A DNA stretch of 64,000 nt from an uncultured Halomonas sp. GTDB taxonomy: Bacteria; Pseudomonadota; Gammaproteobacteria; Pseudomonadales; Halomonadaceae. Made by a program: the position numbers and the translations under genes. The DNA is taken from contig NZ_CANMVL010000013.1 of NCBI RefSeq assembly GCF_947501415.1, forward strand, positions 88,018 through 152,017. Reading direction: 5' to 3'. The notes below the pieces were generated by a model. It did not search any database, was not told the DNA's origin, and saw nothing but the letters and a program-made list of their open reading frames with translations. This document shows, piece by piece, positions 25,633 to 36,055 of the stretch (within the stretch, counting starts at the first letter, position 1; each line of letters opens with the position of its first letter).

Positions 25633-26364
25633 TCAGGGAGTGGCAATACCGGCGAAAATGCTATGCAGATCGGCCTGCTCCTCGCGGGGGCCGAGGTCGA
25701 GCAAGGCCTCGAGGCTCGTCAGATGCGCCTCGATGGCGTCTCTCGCACCGCCGGCATCCCCCCGGTCAAGCGCCTCCAGCAGCCGGAAGTGATCTCCCTC
25801 CAGATAGCAGGAACCGAGCGAGGGCCGCTTGTAGAGTGCGATGACGATGGAGGTGCGCAACACCAGATCGGTGAGCATGGCACCCAGCACACGATTGGGC
25901 GAGCGTGCGGCCAGGCGATGATGAATGGCCAGAGAGTGAGCGATGCGTGCCGGCTCGTCGCCACGCCCATGGGCCTCGACCTCTGCCCGTGCCTCGCTCT
26001 TGAGGGCAGCCAGCAGCTCGGAGTCGAGGCCCCGTACCGCCAGCAGCGCGGCCACCTCGCCCTCCACCAGACGGCGGGCGGAGAAGGTCTCGCGGGTCTC
26101 CTCTACGCTGGGGGCTCGCACCCGGGCGACCTGATTGGGGCGCTGGTCGATAACGTGGTCGGCGGCCAGGCGCGTCAGCGCCCGACGCACGATGGAGCGG
26201 CTGACACCGAACACTTCTCCCAGTGCCACCTCCGGCAGGCGCGTCCCGGGCGCCAGGCGCTGGCTCAGCACCGCCTGGCGCACCTGCTCGACGATATGGC
26301 GATCGCCGACACGCTCCCCCCCGCGCACGGCGGCTTCGACCTCTTCCCTCCAGGACTGGCTCAT
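25633..26364 (-). CDS. GntR family transcriptional regulator, FCD type
   Basis: 243 residues from the ATG at 26364. An N-terminal winged helix (about 20-80: EQVRQAVLSQRLAPGTRLPEV, GVSRSIVRRALTRL) is followed by an all-helical FCD ligand-binding domain. In the FCD domain the metal ligands are expected near IHHRLAA and EGDHFRLL. The C-terminus ends DLHSIF, as in the second GntR protein at 36056-36772, so the two are paralogues. A TGTATACA palindrome lies 76 bp upstream of the start and suggests autoregulation. Its target is not fixed by position, as it sits between pyk and modA. Confidence 0.85.
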   Translation of the reverse strand: MSQSWREEVEAAVRGGERVGDRHIVEQVRQAVLSQRLAPGTRLPEVALGEVFGVSRSIVRRALTRLAADHVIDQRPNQVARVRAPSVEETRETFSARRLVEGEVAALLAVRGLDSELLAALKSEARAEVEAHGRGDEPARIAHSLAIHHRLAARSPNRVLGAMLTDLVLRTSIVIALYKRPSLGSCYLEGDHFRLLEALDRGDAGGARDAIEAHLTSLEALLDLGPREEQADLHSIFAGIATP

Positions 26365-26439
26365 GGGCGTCTCGCTGGTAATGATCCTGGCAGAACCTTC
26401 GCACTTTTCGAGCCTGATCACCACACCCGACAGCGGCTC

Positions 26440-26447
26440 TGTATACA
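26440..26447. promoter_or_regulatory. TGTATACA palindrome upstream of the FCD-type gntR
   Basis: CTGTATACAAAA contains the same TGTATAC core found at the purine-gene promoters. It lies between the pyk stop and the gntR start and is a likely GntR operator. Confidence 0.5.
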
Positions 26448-26485
26448 AAACCCTTCAGCGTTGAGCCCTTGTTACACCCTCGCCA

Positions 26486-27976
26486 TTACCCCTTGTGCAG
26501 GTGACTGGCGTTGACGTCGAGAATCTTCAGCGTATTGGTGCCGCCATGGGCGTTCATCTCGTCGCCCCGCGTGAGCATCACATGATCCCCCGGCTCGGCG
26601 ATGCCCTTCTCCACCAGCAGCGCCAGGGCGCGGTCGTTGAGCTCCTCGGCCGTCATCTCGCTGGTATCGAAGGGCAGCGAGACCACGCCGCGATAGAGCG
26701 CCATGCGTCGCTGGGCGATGGCGCTGTGGGCCAGGCCGATGATCGGCAGCCCGGAGCGGATGCGTGAGGCGATCAGCGGCGTATAGCCGGTCGAGGTCAT
26801 GCAGGCGATGGCGGCCACCCCGGAGAGGTGGTTGGCGGCGTACATGGCGGAGAGCGCGATGGTCTCGTCGACCCGGGAGAAGCCCTCGTGGATGCGGTGG
26901 CCCGACTCCTGGGCGATCCGCTCGCGCTCGGCGCCCAGGCAGACCCGGTCCATCGCCTCGATGGTCTCCACCGGGAAGTCGCCGGCGGCGGTCTCGGCGG
27001 AGAGCATCACCGCATCGGTGCCGTCGAGCACGGCGTTGGCGACGTCGAATACCTCGGCGCGGGTGGGCAGGGGCGACTCGATCATCGACTCCATCATCTG
27101 GGTGGCGGTGATCACCGCCCGGTTCAGGCTGCGGGCACGTTTGATGATGCGCTTCTGAGTGCCGATCAGCTTCTCGTCACCGATCTCCACGCCGAGATCG
27201 CCACGCGCCACCATCACCGCCTCGCAGGCCTGGATGATGCCGTCCAGCGTCGCCTCGTCGATCACCGCCTCGGCGCGCTCGAGCTTGGCCACCAGGCCGA
27301 TCTCCTTGCCGGCCTCGCCCAGCAGTTCGCGGGCCTCGGCCATGTCGGCGGCATGCCGCGGAAACGAGACCGCCAGGTAGTCCACGCCGATGTCGACGGC
27401 GGTGGCGAGGTCCGCCCTGTCCTTGTCGGTCAGCGCCGGCGCCGAGAGTCCGCCGCCCAGCTTGTTGATGCCCTTGTTGTTGGAGAGCCTGCCGCCCACG
27501 GTCACCGTGGTATGGATCTCCCGGCCCGCCACGGCGGTGACATCCAGCACCAGCCGGCCATCATCGAGCAGCAGGCGGTCGCCCGCCACCACATCCTCGA
27601 TCAGCTGCTTGTAGTCGCAGCCCACGCGCTCCTCACTTCCCGCATCGCCGTCCAGGGCCATGTCGAGCACGAAGGGCGCCCCTTCGGCGAGCTCCACCGC
27701 GCCATCACGGAAGCGGGCGATGCGGATCTTCGGCCCCTGCAGATCACCCAGGGCGGCGACGCTTCTGCCCAGGCGAGCGGCGATCTCGCGGACTCGCTCC
27801 AGGCGGCGGCGGTGGTCGGCGGCAGTGCCATGGGAGAAGTTGAGGCGCACCACGTCGACACCGGCCGCGATCATGGCCTCGAGCACGCCCTCGCGGTCGC
27901 TGGCGGGACCCAGGGTGGCAACGATCTTGGTGCGGCGAATGGGATCATGGATGGGAGCGTGGGGGGGTAGCGTCAT
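26486..27976 (-). CDS. pyk: Pyruvate kinase
   Basis: 496 residues. It makes pyruvate and ATP from phosphoenolpyruvate and ADP. The landmarks are [45 protein letters not shown] and [12 protein letters not shown], followed by [40 protein letters not shown] text (catalytic and substrate region). The start overlaps the glycerate kinase stop by 4 bp, so it is the last gene of the glyoxylate-to-pyruvate series, as with P. aeruginosa pykF behind ttuD. A second pyk for glycolysis may exist elsewhere. Confidence 0.95.
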   Translation of the reverse strand: MTLPPHAPIHDPIRRTKIVATLGPASDREGVLEAMIAAGVDVVRLNFSHGTAADHRRRLERVREIAARLGRSVAALGDLQGPKIRIARFRDGAVELAEGAPFVLDMALDGDAGSEERVGCDYKQLIEDVVAGDRLLLDDGRLVLDVTAVAGREIHTTVTVGGRLSNNKGINKLGGGLSAPALTDKDRADLATAVDIGVDYLAVSFPRHAADMAEARELLGEAGKEIGLVAKLERAEAVIDEATLDGIIQACEAVMVARGDLGVEIGDEKLIGTQKRIIKRARSLNRAVITATQMMESMIESPLPTRAEVFDVANAVLDGTDAVMLSAETAAGDFPVETIEAMDRVCLGAERERIAQESGHRIHEGFSRVDETIALSAMYAANHLSGVAAIACMTSTGYTPLIASRIRSGLPIIGLAHSAIAQRRMALYRGVVSLPFDTSEMTAEELNDRALALLVEKGIAEPGDHVMLTRGDEMNAHGGTNTLKILDVNASHLHKG

Positions 27977-29328
27977 GGCGTCCTCGGCAGAATCAGGATG
28001 GCACGGAAGTCGTTGACATTGGTCCGCGTGGGGCCGGTCACGATCAGCCGGTCCAATGCCTGAAAGAAAGTGTAGGCATCATTGCGTGACAGAAAGGCGT
28101 CAGGGTCAAGCCCCAGGCACTCCGCCCGTGCCCGGTCGGACGCCGCAAACAACGCACCGGCATTGTCTTCCGAGCCGTCGATGCCATCGGTATCGATGGC
28201 CAGGGCGTGGATGCCCGGCGCCCCCTGAAGCGCCTCGAACAGGCCCAACAGGTACTCGACGTTGCGCCCGCCGCGGCCATCACCGCGCACGGTAACGCTC
28301 GTCTCGCCACCGGAGAGCAGCAGCAGCGGCCGCTCCCGCTCGCTCTGACTCGACAACGCCAGGCGCGCCTGGGCACGGCCCAGATCGCGAGCCTCGCCCT
28401 CGAGATCATCGCCCAGCACACGCACCTCGATGCCGCTCGCCTCGGCGGCCACTCGGGCTGCCTCCAGGGCGTCACTGGCACGCGCCAGCACCCGTGAGCG
28501 ATCACGGGAGAAGTCGGAATCACCCGGTGCCGGTGCCCTGTCGGCTGTCTCCAGATGACGGCGCACGCCATCGGGAATCTCGATGCCATGACGCTCCAGG
28601 ATGGCGACGGCATTCGCCGGAGAGCTGGCATCCGGCAGCGTCGGACCGGAGGCGATCAGGGTCGGGTCATCACCGGGGACATCGGAGATCAACCAGGTCA
28701 GCACCCGGGCCGGGTGGGCCGCGGTGGCCAGCCGCCCACCCTTGATCGCCGACAGATGGCGACGCACGGTATTGATCTCGCGGATCGGTGCCCCGCAGCG
28801 CAGCAGGGCCTGGTTGAGGGCCTGCTTGTCGGCCAGGGTGATGCCCGGTGCCGGCAGGCTCATCAACGCCGAACCACCGCCGGAAATCAGCGCGATCACC
28901 AGGTCATCCTCACCCAGCGGCTCGACCGCCTCGAGCATGCGCCGGGCGGCCTCCTCGCTCAGGCCATCAGGCATGGGATGGGAAGCCTCGAGCACCTCGA
29001 TGCGCCGACCCTCGCCCTGCGGCCCCTGGGGGCCCTGCCCTTGAGGACCATGCCCGTAGCGAGTCACCACCAGCCCCGTCAGCGGCGACTCGGGCTGCTG
29101 GGCCAGCCAGGCCCGCTCCAGTGCCGCGGCCATGGCGGCCGCGGCCTTGCCCGCTCCCACCACGACGGTGCGCCCGGCAGGTGCCGGCGGCAACTCGGCA
29201 GGCAGCAGGCTGTCGGGGTGCACGGCATTCACGGCCGCATCGGCCAGACCGCTTAGCCAGCTCAAGGCCTCGGGCTCCGACAGCGCGGCAATGGCCTCCG
29301 GGGTGGAGGGTGTCGGCAGAGTGATCAT
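27973..29328 (-). CDS. ttuD: Glycerate 2-kinase (MOFRL family; TtuD/GckA)
   Basis: 451 residues from the ATG at 29328 (GAGGAAAAC upstream). It has the N-terminal DUF4147 glycerate kinase domain ([53 protein letters not shown]) and the C-terminal MOFRL domain ([34 protein letters not shown]). It phosphorylates D-glycerate to 2-phosphoglycerate. In Agrobacterium and Pseudomonas the gene is named ttuD and was first called hydroxypyruvate reductase; the fold indicates a kinase. It overlaps pyk by 4 bp. A Gly/Gln-rich insert (about residues 92-104) is a small oddity. Confidence 0.92.
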   Translation of the reverse strand: MITLPTPSTPEAIAALSEPEALSWLSGLADAAVNAVHPDSLLPAELPPAPAGRTVVVGAGKAAAAMAAALERAWLAQQPESPLTGLVVTRYGHGPQGQGPQGPQGEGRRIEVLEASHPMPDGLSEEAARRMLEAVEPLGEDDLVIALISGGGSALMSLPAPGITLADKQALNQALLRCGAPIREINTVRRHLSAIKGGRLATAAHPARVLTWLISDVPGDDPTLIASGPTLPDASSPANAVAILERHGIEIPDGVRRHLETADRAPAPGDSDFSRDRSRVLARASDALEAARVAAEASGIEVRVLGDDLEGEARDLGRAQARLALSSQSERERPLLLLSGGETSVTVRGDGRGGRNVEYLLGLFEALQGAPGIHALAIDTDGIDGSEDNAGALFAASDRARAECLGLDPDAFLSRNDAYTFFQALDRLIVTGPTRTNVNDFRAILILPRTP

Positions 29329-29399
29329 GGAGTTTTCCTCTTCAAGCTGATGATGCACGCCGGGCACCTATGATTCGGGGGTCGAGTTAAAGAACCCGA

Positions 29400-29419
29400 C
29401 GACAGGGCGTTCCCTGTCG
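29400..29419. other. CGACAGGG/CCCTGTCG hairpin upstream of the glycerate kinase gene
   Basis: An 8-bp perfect stem around CGTT in the 265-bp gap between glxR and ttuD. It could be a leader stem; no T-run follows on either strand. Confidence 0.4.
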
Positions 29420-29560
29420 CCGGGAAAGGCCACCATAGGCGACCTGGGAGGCGTGCGACGACCCGACGCCAACCTCCCGGAGTCCGTCGATCTTGTCCAG
29501 CTACTGGCGGCCGGCGTAGCCCCGACAGACTCCACAGGGAGCAGTCACCTCCCCTGTCGT

Positions 29561-29584
29561 CGCTGACCCAGCACCGGGTCAGCG
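29561..29584 (-). terminator. Stem-loop downstream of glxR
   Basis: CGCTGACCC (29561-29569) pairs with GGGTCAGCG (29576-29584) in a 9-bp perfect stem, 10 bp past the glxR stop. No T-run follows on the minus strand, so read-through into ttuD is possible. Confidence 0.45.
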
Positions 29585-29593
29585 AGCGAACCT

Positions 29594-30478
29594 TTACTGT
29601 CCTACCTCATGATCGGCCAGCACTTCCAGGGCTCTGAGGATGCCAGCATGATCCCAGTCGGCCCCACCATTGGCGGCACAGGCCTGGAACAGCTGCTGGG
29701 CATTGGCGGTGCCGGGCAGAGAGAGGTTCAGGGTCCGCGCTCCCTCCAGCGCCAGGTTGAGGTCCTTCTGATGCAACTTGATCTTGAAGCCGGGATCGAA
29801 GGAGCGCTGGATCATGCGCTCGCCATGGACATCGAGAATCTTCGAATGGGCCAAGCCACCGAGCAGTGACTCACGCACCTTGGCCACGTCGGCGCCGGCC
29901 CTGGAGGCGAACAGCAGTCCCTCGGCGACGGCTTCGATGGTCAGGGCGACGACAATCTGGTTAGCCACCTTGCAGGTCTGGCCGGCCCCATGTCCACCGA
30001 TATGGGTGATGGTCTTGCCCACCACCTCGAGGATCGGCGTGGCACGACGAAACCCCTCATCGGTGGCACCGACCATGATGGTCAGGGCGGCGTTGATGGC
30101 ACCGCCCTCGCCGCCGGAGACCGGGGCATCGACATACTCTCCGCCGGCCTCGGTGATGCGCCTGGCGAACTCCCGGGTGGAGATCGGCGCAATGGAGCTC
30201 ATGTCGATCACCAGGGTGCCGGGCTTGAGACCCTCGATCACGCCACCTTCGCCGAACAGTACCTCCTCGACGTCGGGGGTGTCCGGGACCATGGTAATGA
30301 TCACCTCCGAGGTCTCGGCGACCGCCTTGGGATCGGCCAGCTCCAGCATGCCCCTGGAGGCCAAGGACTCGTCGAGAGTACCGCGCTTGACGGTGGCAAG
30401 CGTGTGGCCGGCGTCCAGCAGATGGCCTGCCATGGGACGACCCATGATGCCCAGTCCGATAAAACCGATCTTGCTCAT
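29594..30478 (-). CDS. glxR: 2-hydroxy-3-oxopropionate (tartronate semialdehyde) reductase
   Basis: 294 residues from the ATG at 30478. It reduces tartronate semialdehyde to D-glycerate with NAD(P)H. The Rossmann motif is GFIGLGIMGRPMAGHLL, the substrate loop is DAPVSGGEGGAINA, and the catalytic Lys170 is in GAGQTCKVANQ. Length and motifs fit GlxR/GarR of the 3-hydroxyacid dehydrogenase family. It lies downstream of gcl and hyi with a 176-bp gap that carries a long imperfect palindrome. Confidence 0.94.
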   Translation of the reverse strand: MSKIGFIGLGIMGRPMAGHLLDAGHTLATVKRGTLDESLASRGMLELADPKAVAETSEVIITMVPDTPDVEEVLFGEGGVIEGLKPGTLVIDMSSIAPISTREFARRITEAGGEYVDAPVSGGEGGAINAALTIMVGATDEGFRRATPILEVVGKTITHIGGHGAGQTCKVANQIVVALTIEAVAEGLLFASRAGADVAKVRESLLGGLAHSKILDVHGERMIQRSFDPGFKIKLHQKDLNLALEGARTLNLSLPGTANAQQLFQACAANGGADWDHAGILRALEVLADHEVGQ

Positions 30479-30533
30479 GATGATTCTCCTGTCACTTGCG
30501 TGATGCGTCGCATTGTTTCTCGATCTTTCTGGT

Positions 30534-30654
30534 GCGAAACGCGTTACGAGCGATGGCAGGTCGGTCGCCGCCGGAGCGGAGGAGCCGGAGTGTACTTCAG
30601 TACATGAGGACTCCGAGCACCGCCGGCGATCGAGATGCCGAGCGCAGTAGCGTT

Positions 30655-30660
<6 letters not shown>
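30534..30660. repeat. Long imperfect palindrome between hyi and glxR (REP-like)
   Basis: About 127 bp that fold back on themselves around TGTACTTCAGTACA (30591-30604). The arms share GAAACGC at the ends, a TCGNTCGCCG block and GGAG/CTCC near the centre. The right arm runs into the last codons and stop of hyi. It resembles dispersed extragenic palindromes, but copies elsewhere in the genome cannot be seen here. Confidence 0.7.
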
Positions 30661-31431
<771 letters not shown>

Positions 31432-31528
31432 AAGGCCTCCCTTTGTGTGCTCATGATTTGTGTGCTCGTGATGATATGCGCAAGGTTGACGTGTCCCGCC
31501 CCCTGCCTGGCCGGGCGGGTAACAGGAA

Positions 31529-33304
31529 TCAGCGCAGCGCGGCGATGGAGCTCGGCGCATCAGCGAGGTTCTCGGCAAGCGCCTCGAACTCGTTGATGCC
31601 GCCCAGGTCGGTTCCCATGGCGATGTTGGTCACCCGCTCGAGGATGACCTCGACCACCACCGGCACACGGTGCTCCTTTATCAGCTCGCGGGCCTCGGCG
31701 AAGGCCGGCGCGATCCGGTCGGGCTCGGTGACGCGGATCGCCTTGCAGCCCAGCCCCTCGACCACCGAGACGTGATCCACCCCGTAGCCGTTGATCTCCG
31801 GGCGGTTGATGTTCTCGAAGGCGAGCTGGACCTGGTAATCCATCTCGAAGCCCCGCTGGGCCTGCCGAATCAGCCCCAGATAGGAGTTGTTCACCACCAC
31901 GTGGATGTAGGGCAGGTTGAACTGCGCCCCGACCGCCAGCTCCTCGATCATGAACTGGAAGTCATAGTCGCCGGAGAGCGCGACGATGTCGGTGTTCGGG
32001 TCGGCGCGACGCACGCCCAGGGCGGCCGGAATCGTCCAGCCCAGCGGACCGGCCTGACCGCAGTTGATCCAGTGGCGCGGCTTGTAGACATGAAGGAACT
32101 GCGCACCGGCGATCTGTGACAGGCCGATGGTGCTGACGTAGCGGGTGTTCTTGCCGAATGCCTTGTTCATCTCCTCGTAGACGCGCTGGGGCTTGACCGG
32201 CACGTTGTCGAAGTGGGTCTTGCGCAGCAGGGTGCGCTTGCGCTCCTGGCACTCCTCGGCCCAGGCGCTGCGATCCTTGAGCTTGCCCGCGGCCTGCCAC
32301 TCGCGAGCCACCTCGATGAACAGCTCGAGCGCCGCCTTGGCGTCGGAGACGATGCCATAGTCCGGGCCGAAGATGCGCCCGATCTGGGTCGGCTCGATGT
32401 CGACGTGGACGAACTTGCGGCCCTCGGTATAGGTCTCGAGCGTGCCGGTATGACGGTTGGCCCAGCGGTTGCCGATGCCCATCACGAAGTCGGACTCGAG
32501 CAGGGTCGCGTTGCCGTAGCGGTGCGAAGTCTGCAGGCCGACCATGCCCGCCATCAGCTCGTGATCATCCGGAATGGCGCCCCAGCCCATCAGGGTCGGG
32601 ATCACCGGCACCCCGGTCAGCTCGGCAAACTCGGTGAGCAGGTCGCCGGCATCGGCGTTGATGATACCGCCCCCGGCCACCAGCAGCGGCTTGTCGGCCT
32701 CGTTGAGCATGCCCAGCGCCTTCTCCACCTGAGCGCGGCTGGCGGCCGGCTTGTAGGCGGGCAGAGACTCGTAGGTGTCCGGGTCGAACTCTATCTCGGT
32801 CATCTGCACGTCGATGGGCAGGTCGAGCAGCACCGGGCCCGGACGCGAGCTGCGCATGATCTGGAAGGCCTGCTGGAAGGCGCGCGGCACCTGGGCCGGC
32901 TCCTGCACGGTGATGGCCCACTTGGTGACGGGGCCGGCGATGGCCTGGATATCCACCGCCTGGAAGTCCTCCTTGTGCAGCTTGCCGGTCGGTGCCTGAC
33001 CGGTGATGCACAGGATCGGGATGGAGTCTGCGGAAGCGGAGTAGAGACCGGTGATCATGTCGGTGCCGGCCGGGCCGGAGGTGCCGATGCACACGCCGAT
33101 GTTGCCGGCCTCGGCGCGGGTGTAGCCCTCGGCCATGTGCGAGGCGCCCTCGACATGGCGCGCCAGAATATGGCCCACCCCACCGATCCGACGCATTGCG
33201 GAGTAGAAGGGGTTGATGGCGGCGCCTGGCACGCCGAAAGCAACATCGACCCCTTCCTTCTTGAGTACATGAACAGCGGCTTCCGCGGCGGTCATCCGAG
33301 GCAT
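31529..33304 (-). CDS. gcl: Glyoxylate carboligase (tartronate-semialdehyde synthase)
   Basis: 591 residues, against 593 in E. coli. It condenses two glyoxylates to tartronate semialdehyde and CO2 with thiamine diphosphate and FAD. The landmarks are [52 protein letters not shown], the FAD-domain [21 protein letters not shown], and the Th[14 protein letters not shown] with [12 protein letters not shown]. The loop AFGVPGAAI carries Val where most ThDP enzymes have Glu, as is known for Gcl. First gene of gcl-hyi-glxR; IclR-type palindromes lie upstream. Confidence 0.96.
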   Translation of the reverse strand: MPRMTAAEAAVHVLKKEGVDVAFGVPGAAINPFYSAMRRIGGVGHILARHVEGASHMAEGYTRAEAGNIGVCIGTSGPAGTDMITGLYSASADSIPILCITGQAPTGKLHKEDFQAVDIQAIAGPVTKWAITVQEPAQVPRAFQQAFQIMRSSRPGPVLLDLPIDVQMTEIEFDPDTYESLPAYKPAASRAQVEKALGMLNEADKPLLVAGGGIINADAGDLLTEFAELTGVPVIPTLMGWGAIPDDHELMAGMVGLQTSHRYGNATLLESDFVMGIGNRWANRHTGTLETYTEGRKFVHVDIEPTQIGRIFGPDYGIVSDAKAALELFIEVAREWQAAGKLKDRSAWAEECQERKRTLLRKTHFDNVPVKPQRVYEEMNKAFGKNTRYVSTIGLSQIAGAQFLHVYKPRHWINCGQAGPLGWTIPAALGVRRADPNTDIVALSGDYDFQFMIEELAVGAQFNLPYIHVVVNNSYLGLIRQAQRGFEMDYQVQLAFENINRPEINGYGVDHVSVVEGLGCKAIRVTEPDRIAPAFAEARELIKEHRVPVVVEVILERVTNIAMGTDLGGINEFEALAENLADAPSSIAALR

Positions 33305-33335
33305 GGCGGCTTACTCCTGTGAGTATTTATTTTTA

Positions 33336-33350
33336 TGGAAAATCATTCTG
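33336..33350. promoter_or_regulatory. Imperfect IclR-type half-site pair upstream of gcl
   Basis: TGGAA-AATCA-TTCTG, 32 bp before the gcl start: a degraded copy of the TGGAA-N5-TTCCA pattern at 33394-33408. Confidence 0.35.
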
Positions 33351-33393
33351 CATAGTGAGAATAGACGCCTACCCTTAGATCCGCCAGTTTTTT

Positions 33394-33408
33394 TGGAATT
33401 ATTTTCCA
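33394..33408. promoter_or_regulatory. IclR-type palindrome upstream of gcl
   Basis: TGGAATTATTTTCCA has TGGAA/TTCCA arms and a 5-bp spacer, the geometry of the E. coli IclR consensus TGGAAATNATTTCCA. It lies 90 bp upstream of gcl in an unusually AT-rich stretch. In E. coli gcl is controlled by AllR, an IclR-family repressor. No iclR-family gene is in the window. Confidence 0.5.
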
Positions 33409-33424
33409 GTTTTTTTCTACATCC

Positions 33425-33460
33425 AAAAAAGCCTCAATGAATCAAATCATTGAGGCTTTT
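33425..33460. terminator. Bidirectional intrinsic terminator after allE
   Basis: GCCTCAATGA (33431-33440) pairs with TCATTGAGGC (33447-33456) around ATCAAA. Six A's precede it and four T's follow it. On the minus strand it ends in TTTTTT and closes the puuE-allA-allE transcript before gcl. Confidence 0.88.
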
Positions 33461-33558
33461 CAAGTAGAAATTTTCTTCAAGAATCCCGTCACGCAGACAT
33501 CTTCGTGCACAAGACTCCGAGGCACTGCCTTGTCACCAGATGACTGCTGTAGCGATTC

Positions 33559-34410
33559 TCAACGGCGCTGGCTATAGGGCAGCGCCATGTGACGGTTGAC
33601 GTCCTTGTACAGCAGATAGCGGAAGGGCCCCGGGCCACCCGCATAGCAGGCCTGCGGACAGAAGGCGCGTAGCCACATGTAGTCGCCGGCCTCGACCTCG
33701 ACCCACTGCTGGTTGAGGTGATAGACCGCCTTGCCCTCGAGCACGTAGAGGCCGTGCTCCATGACGTGGGTCTCGTCGAAGGGGATCACGCCGCCGGGCT
33801 GGAAGGTGACGACGGTCACGTGCATGTCGTGGCGCAGGTCGTCCGGGTCGACGAAGCGGGTGGTGGCCCACACCTCGTTGCAATCCGGCATCACGGTCGG
33901 CGCGATGTCGTTCTCGTTGACCACGAAGGCCTCCGGCACGTCGATGCCGTCGACATACTCGTAGGCCTTGCGGATCCAGTGGAAGCGCACCGGGGCATCG
34001 GCCTCGTTGCGCAGCTGCCAGTCGCAACCGGGCGGCAGGAAGGCGTAGCCACCGGGCACCATGCGATGCTTCTCGCCTTCGATGGTCAGCGTCATCTCGC
34101 CCTCCACCACGAACAGCACGCCCTCGGCGCCGGCATCGCTCTCCGGCCGCTCGCTGCCGCCACCCGGGGAGACCTCCATGATGTACTGGGAGAAGGTCTC
34201 GGCGAAGCCGGAGAGCGGACGCGACAGCACCCACAGGCGGGTGTTGTCCCAGTGGGGCAGCTTGCTGGTGACGATGTCGCGCATCACCCCCTTGGGAATC
34301 ACCGCAAAGGCCTCGGTGAACATGGCGCGGTCGGTGGTCATCACCTTCTGGCTCGGATGACCGCCTTGGGGGGCATAGTACTGGCGAGAGGACTGATGCG
34401 GCTGACTCAT
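33559..34410 (-). CDS. allE: (S)-ureidoglycine aminohydrolase AllE
   Basis: 283 residues from the ATG at 34410. A double-cupin protein (bicupin). The first cupin has GVLFVVEGEMTLTIEG and PPGCDWQLRN. The second has GGVIPFDETHVMEHGLYVLEGKAVYHLNQQWVEV, with the His and Glu metal ligands, and ends MWLRAFCPQACYAGGPGPFRYLLYKDVNRH. It releases ammonia from ureidoglycine to give ureidoglycolate. The start overlaps the allA stop by 4 bp. The needed allantoate amidohydrolase gene is not in the window. Confidence 0.93.
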   Translation of the reverse strand: MSQPHQSSRQYYAPQGGHPSQKVMTTDRAMFTEAFAVIPKGVMRDIVTSKLPHWDNTRLWVLSRPLSGFAETFSQYIMEVSPGGGSERPESDAGAEGVLFVVEGEMTLTIEGEKHRMVPGGYAFLPPGCDWQLRNEADAPVRFHWIRKAYEYVDGIDVPEAFVVNENDIAPTVMPDCNEVWATTRFVDPDDLRHDMHVTVVTFQPGGVIPFDETHVMEHGLYVLEGKAVYHLNQQWVEVEAGDYMWLRAFCPQACYAGGPGPFRYLLYKDVNRHMALPYSQRR

Positions 34411-34943
34411 GAGGTGGACTCCTGTTCGCTTTCGGTCGGCGTGACGGCCTCGCCCTGCGGCAGGGTCACGCGGATGTCGATGGGGTACTCTTCGCAGTTG
34501 TTGCCCTCGCCGCCGCGATCGACCACCAGGAACTCGCCCTCGCGCTCGAGCACCGACTGGATGGCGTGCCATGCCCCGGCGCGGTAGTTGACGCCCTGGC
34601 GACCATCGGTGACGAAGGCGCGCACGCTGTCGGGCTCGATGGTGTCGCCGGGCGGCGCCACCACCACGACGAACCGCTCCTCATGCATCGGCACGAAGGC
34701 CTGGCTGCCCAGGGGGTGACGTTCGAGAAACGGCAGCTCGAGCGGCAGCTCGACGGGCTGACTGACGAAGATGCTGATCAGTGCCCGGGCCTGCTCACCC
34801 AGGGTCTCGACCCTGGCCAGGTCGTGATAGCGCCGAGTGCGGCCGGCGTTGATGGGAAAAGAGTCCGACATTCGCGTATCGATCACCTCGCCGAAGGGCG
34901 CGAAGGCCTCGGGAGTAAGGGGCTGGGCCTCGAGTTCAAGCAT
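34407..34943 (-). CDS. allA: Ureidoglycolate lyase AllA
   Basis: 178 residues from the ATG at 34943. It splits ureidoglycolate into glyoxylate and urea. The landmarks are LTPEAFAPFGEVIDT, RYHDLARVE, ERHPLGSQAFVPM, and GVNYRAGAWHAIQSVLEREGEFLVVDRGG with the metal-site His. It overlaps allE by 4 bp and lies 73 bp after puuE on the same strand. This is the step where purine breakdown feeds glyoxylate metabolism. Confidence 0.94.
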   Translation of the reverse strand: MLELEAQPLTPEAFAPFGEVIDTRMSDSFPINAGRTRRYHDLARVETLGEQARALISIFVSQPVELPLELPFLERHPLGSQAFVPMHEERFVVVVAPPGDTIEPDSVRAFVTDGRQGVNYRAGAWHAIQSVLEREGEFLVVDRGGEGNNCEEYPIDIRVTLPQGEAVTPTESEQESTS

Positions 34944-35016
34944 GCTGGCTCCTGTAGACGGCAGGTCGGGTAGGCGGCGCACCGCCCACCTCTCGGGTTA
35001 GGGGGATGACACCGGA

Positions 35017-35940
35017 TCAGGGCGCGGGATGGTGCTCCGCCCAGTGGCGGGCGATATCCACACGCCGCGCCACCCAGACCCGCTCGTGGGCCTCGATATG
35101 GTCCAGGAAACGCTGCAGGGCACGGAAGCGCCCCGGGCGTCCCAGCAGGCGGCAGTGCATGCCCACGGAGAGCATCTTCGGGGTGTCCTCGCCCTCCGCG
35201 TAGAGCACGTCGAAGGCGTCCCGCAGGTAGGTGAAGAAGTGATCCGCGGTATTGAAGCCCTGGGGCGCGGCGAAGCGCATGTCGTTGGTGTCCAGGGTGT
35301 AGGGCACGACCAGGTGGTCATGCTCGACGCCCTGAGTGTCCTTCTCGCGGGTCCAGAACGGCAGGTCGTCGCCGTAGTAGTCGCTGTCGTAGAGGAAGCC
35401 CCCCTCGTCGAGCACCAGGCGTCGGGTGTTGGGGCTGTCGCGACCGGTGTACCAGCCCAGCGGCTTCTCGCCGTAGAGCGACTGGAAGATCTCGATGGCG
35501 CGGCGCATGTGCTCGCGTTCGACCTCCTCGGAAATCTCCTGATAGTGAATCCAACGATAGCCGTGACAGGCGACCTCGTGACCCAGCTCCTTGAAGGCGT
35601 GGGCCACCTCGGGGTGGCGCTCCAGGGCCATTGCAACGCCGAAAACGGTCAGCGGCAGGCCGCGACGCTCGAACTCGCGCAGGATGCGCCACACCCCGGC
35701 CCGCGAGCCGTACTCATAGATTGACTCCATGCTCAGGTGGCGGTCCGCATAGCTGGCCGCGCCGATGATCTCCGAGAGGAACTGCTCGGACCCTTCGTCG
35801 CCATGCAGCACACAGTTCTCGCCGCCCTCCTCGTAGTTGAGCACGAACTGCACGGCGATTCGGGCCTTGCCTGGCCACTTGGCCTCGGGCGGCGTGCGGC
35901 CGTAGCCGATCAAGTCGCGGGGATAGTGGGAATCGGTCAT
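35017..35940 (-). CDS. puuE: Allantoinase PuuE (polysaccharide-deacetylase fold)
   Basis: 307 residues. It hydrolyses allantoin to allantoate and is unrelated to the classical metal-dependent AllB allantoinase. The landmarks are DLIGYGRTPPEAKWPGKARIAVQFVLNYEEGGE, SEQFLSEIIGA, GHEVACHGYRWIHY and FLYDSDYYGDDLPFW. The start at 35940 follows AAGGTG. First gene of puuE-allA-allE. A perfect TTGTATACAA palindrome lies 56 bp upstream of the start and probably controls the operon. Confidence 0.95.
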   Translation of the reverse strand: MTDSHYPRDLIGYGRTPPEAKWPGKARIAVQFVLNYEEGGENCVLHGDEGSEQFLSEIIGAASYADRHLSMESIYEYGSRAGVWRILREFERRGLPLTVFGVAMALERHPEVAHAFKELGHEVACHGYRWIHYQEISEEVEREHMRRAIEIFQSLYGEKPLGWYTGRDSPNTRRLVLDEGGFLYDSDYYGDDLPFWTREKDTQGVEHDHLVVPYTLDTNDMRFAAPQGFNTADHFFTYLRDAFDVLYAEGEDTPKMLSVGMHCRLLGRPGRFRALQRFLDHIEAHERVWVARRVDIARHWAEHHPAP

Positions 35941-35995
35941 GACATCACCTTATGATAACCAGGCGGCATCAAGATGAGCCCAATGCCGTCTATTT

Positions 35996-36005
35996 TTGTA
36001 TACAA
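35996..36005. promoter_or_regulatory. TTGTATACAA palindrome upstream of puuE-allA-allE
   Basis: A perfect 10-bp palindrome between the gntR stop and the puuE start. It is the best copy of the TGTATAC-core site seen at the purine promoters and is typical of GntR/FCD operators in symmetry. Confidence 0.65.
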
Positions 36006-36055
36006 CAAGCAACGTATCGCTACCGAGAGTCGTCCGCAAGTCCCTGCGTCGGCAT

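Noticed and set aside
29329..29593. A small RNA or tRNA gene in the 265-bp gap before ttuD
   Set aside because: It holds two simple stems but no cloverleaf, T-loop sequence or T-run that would define an RNA gene.
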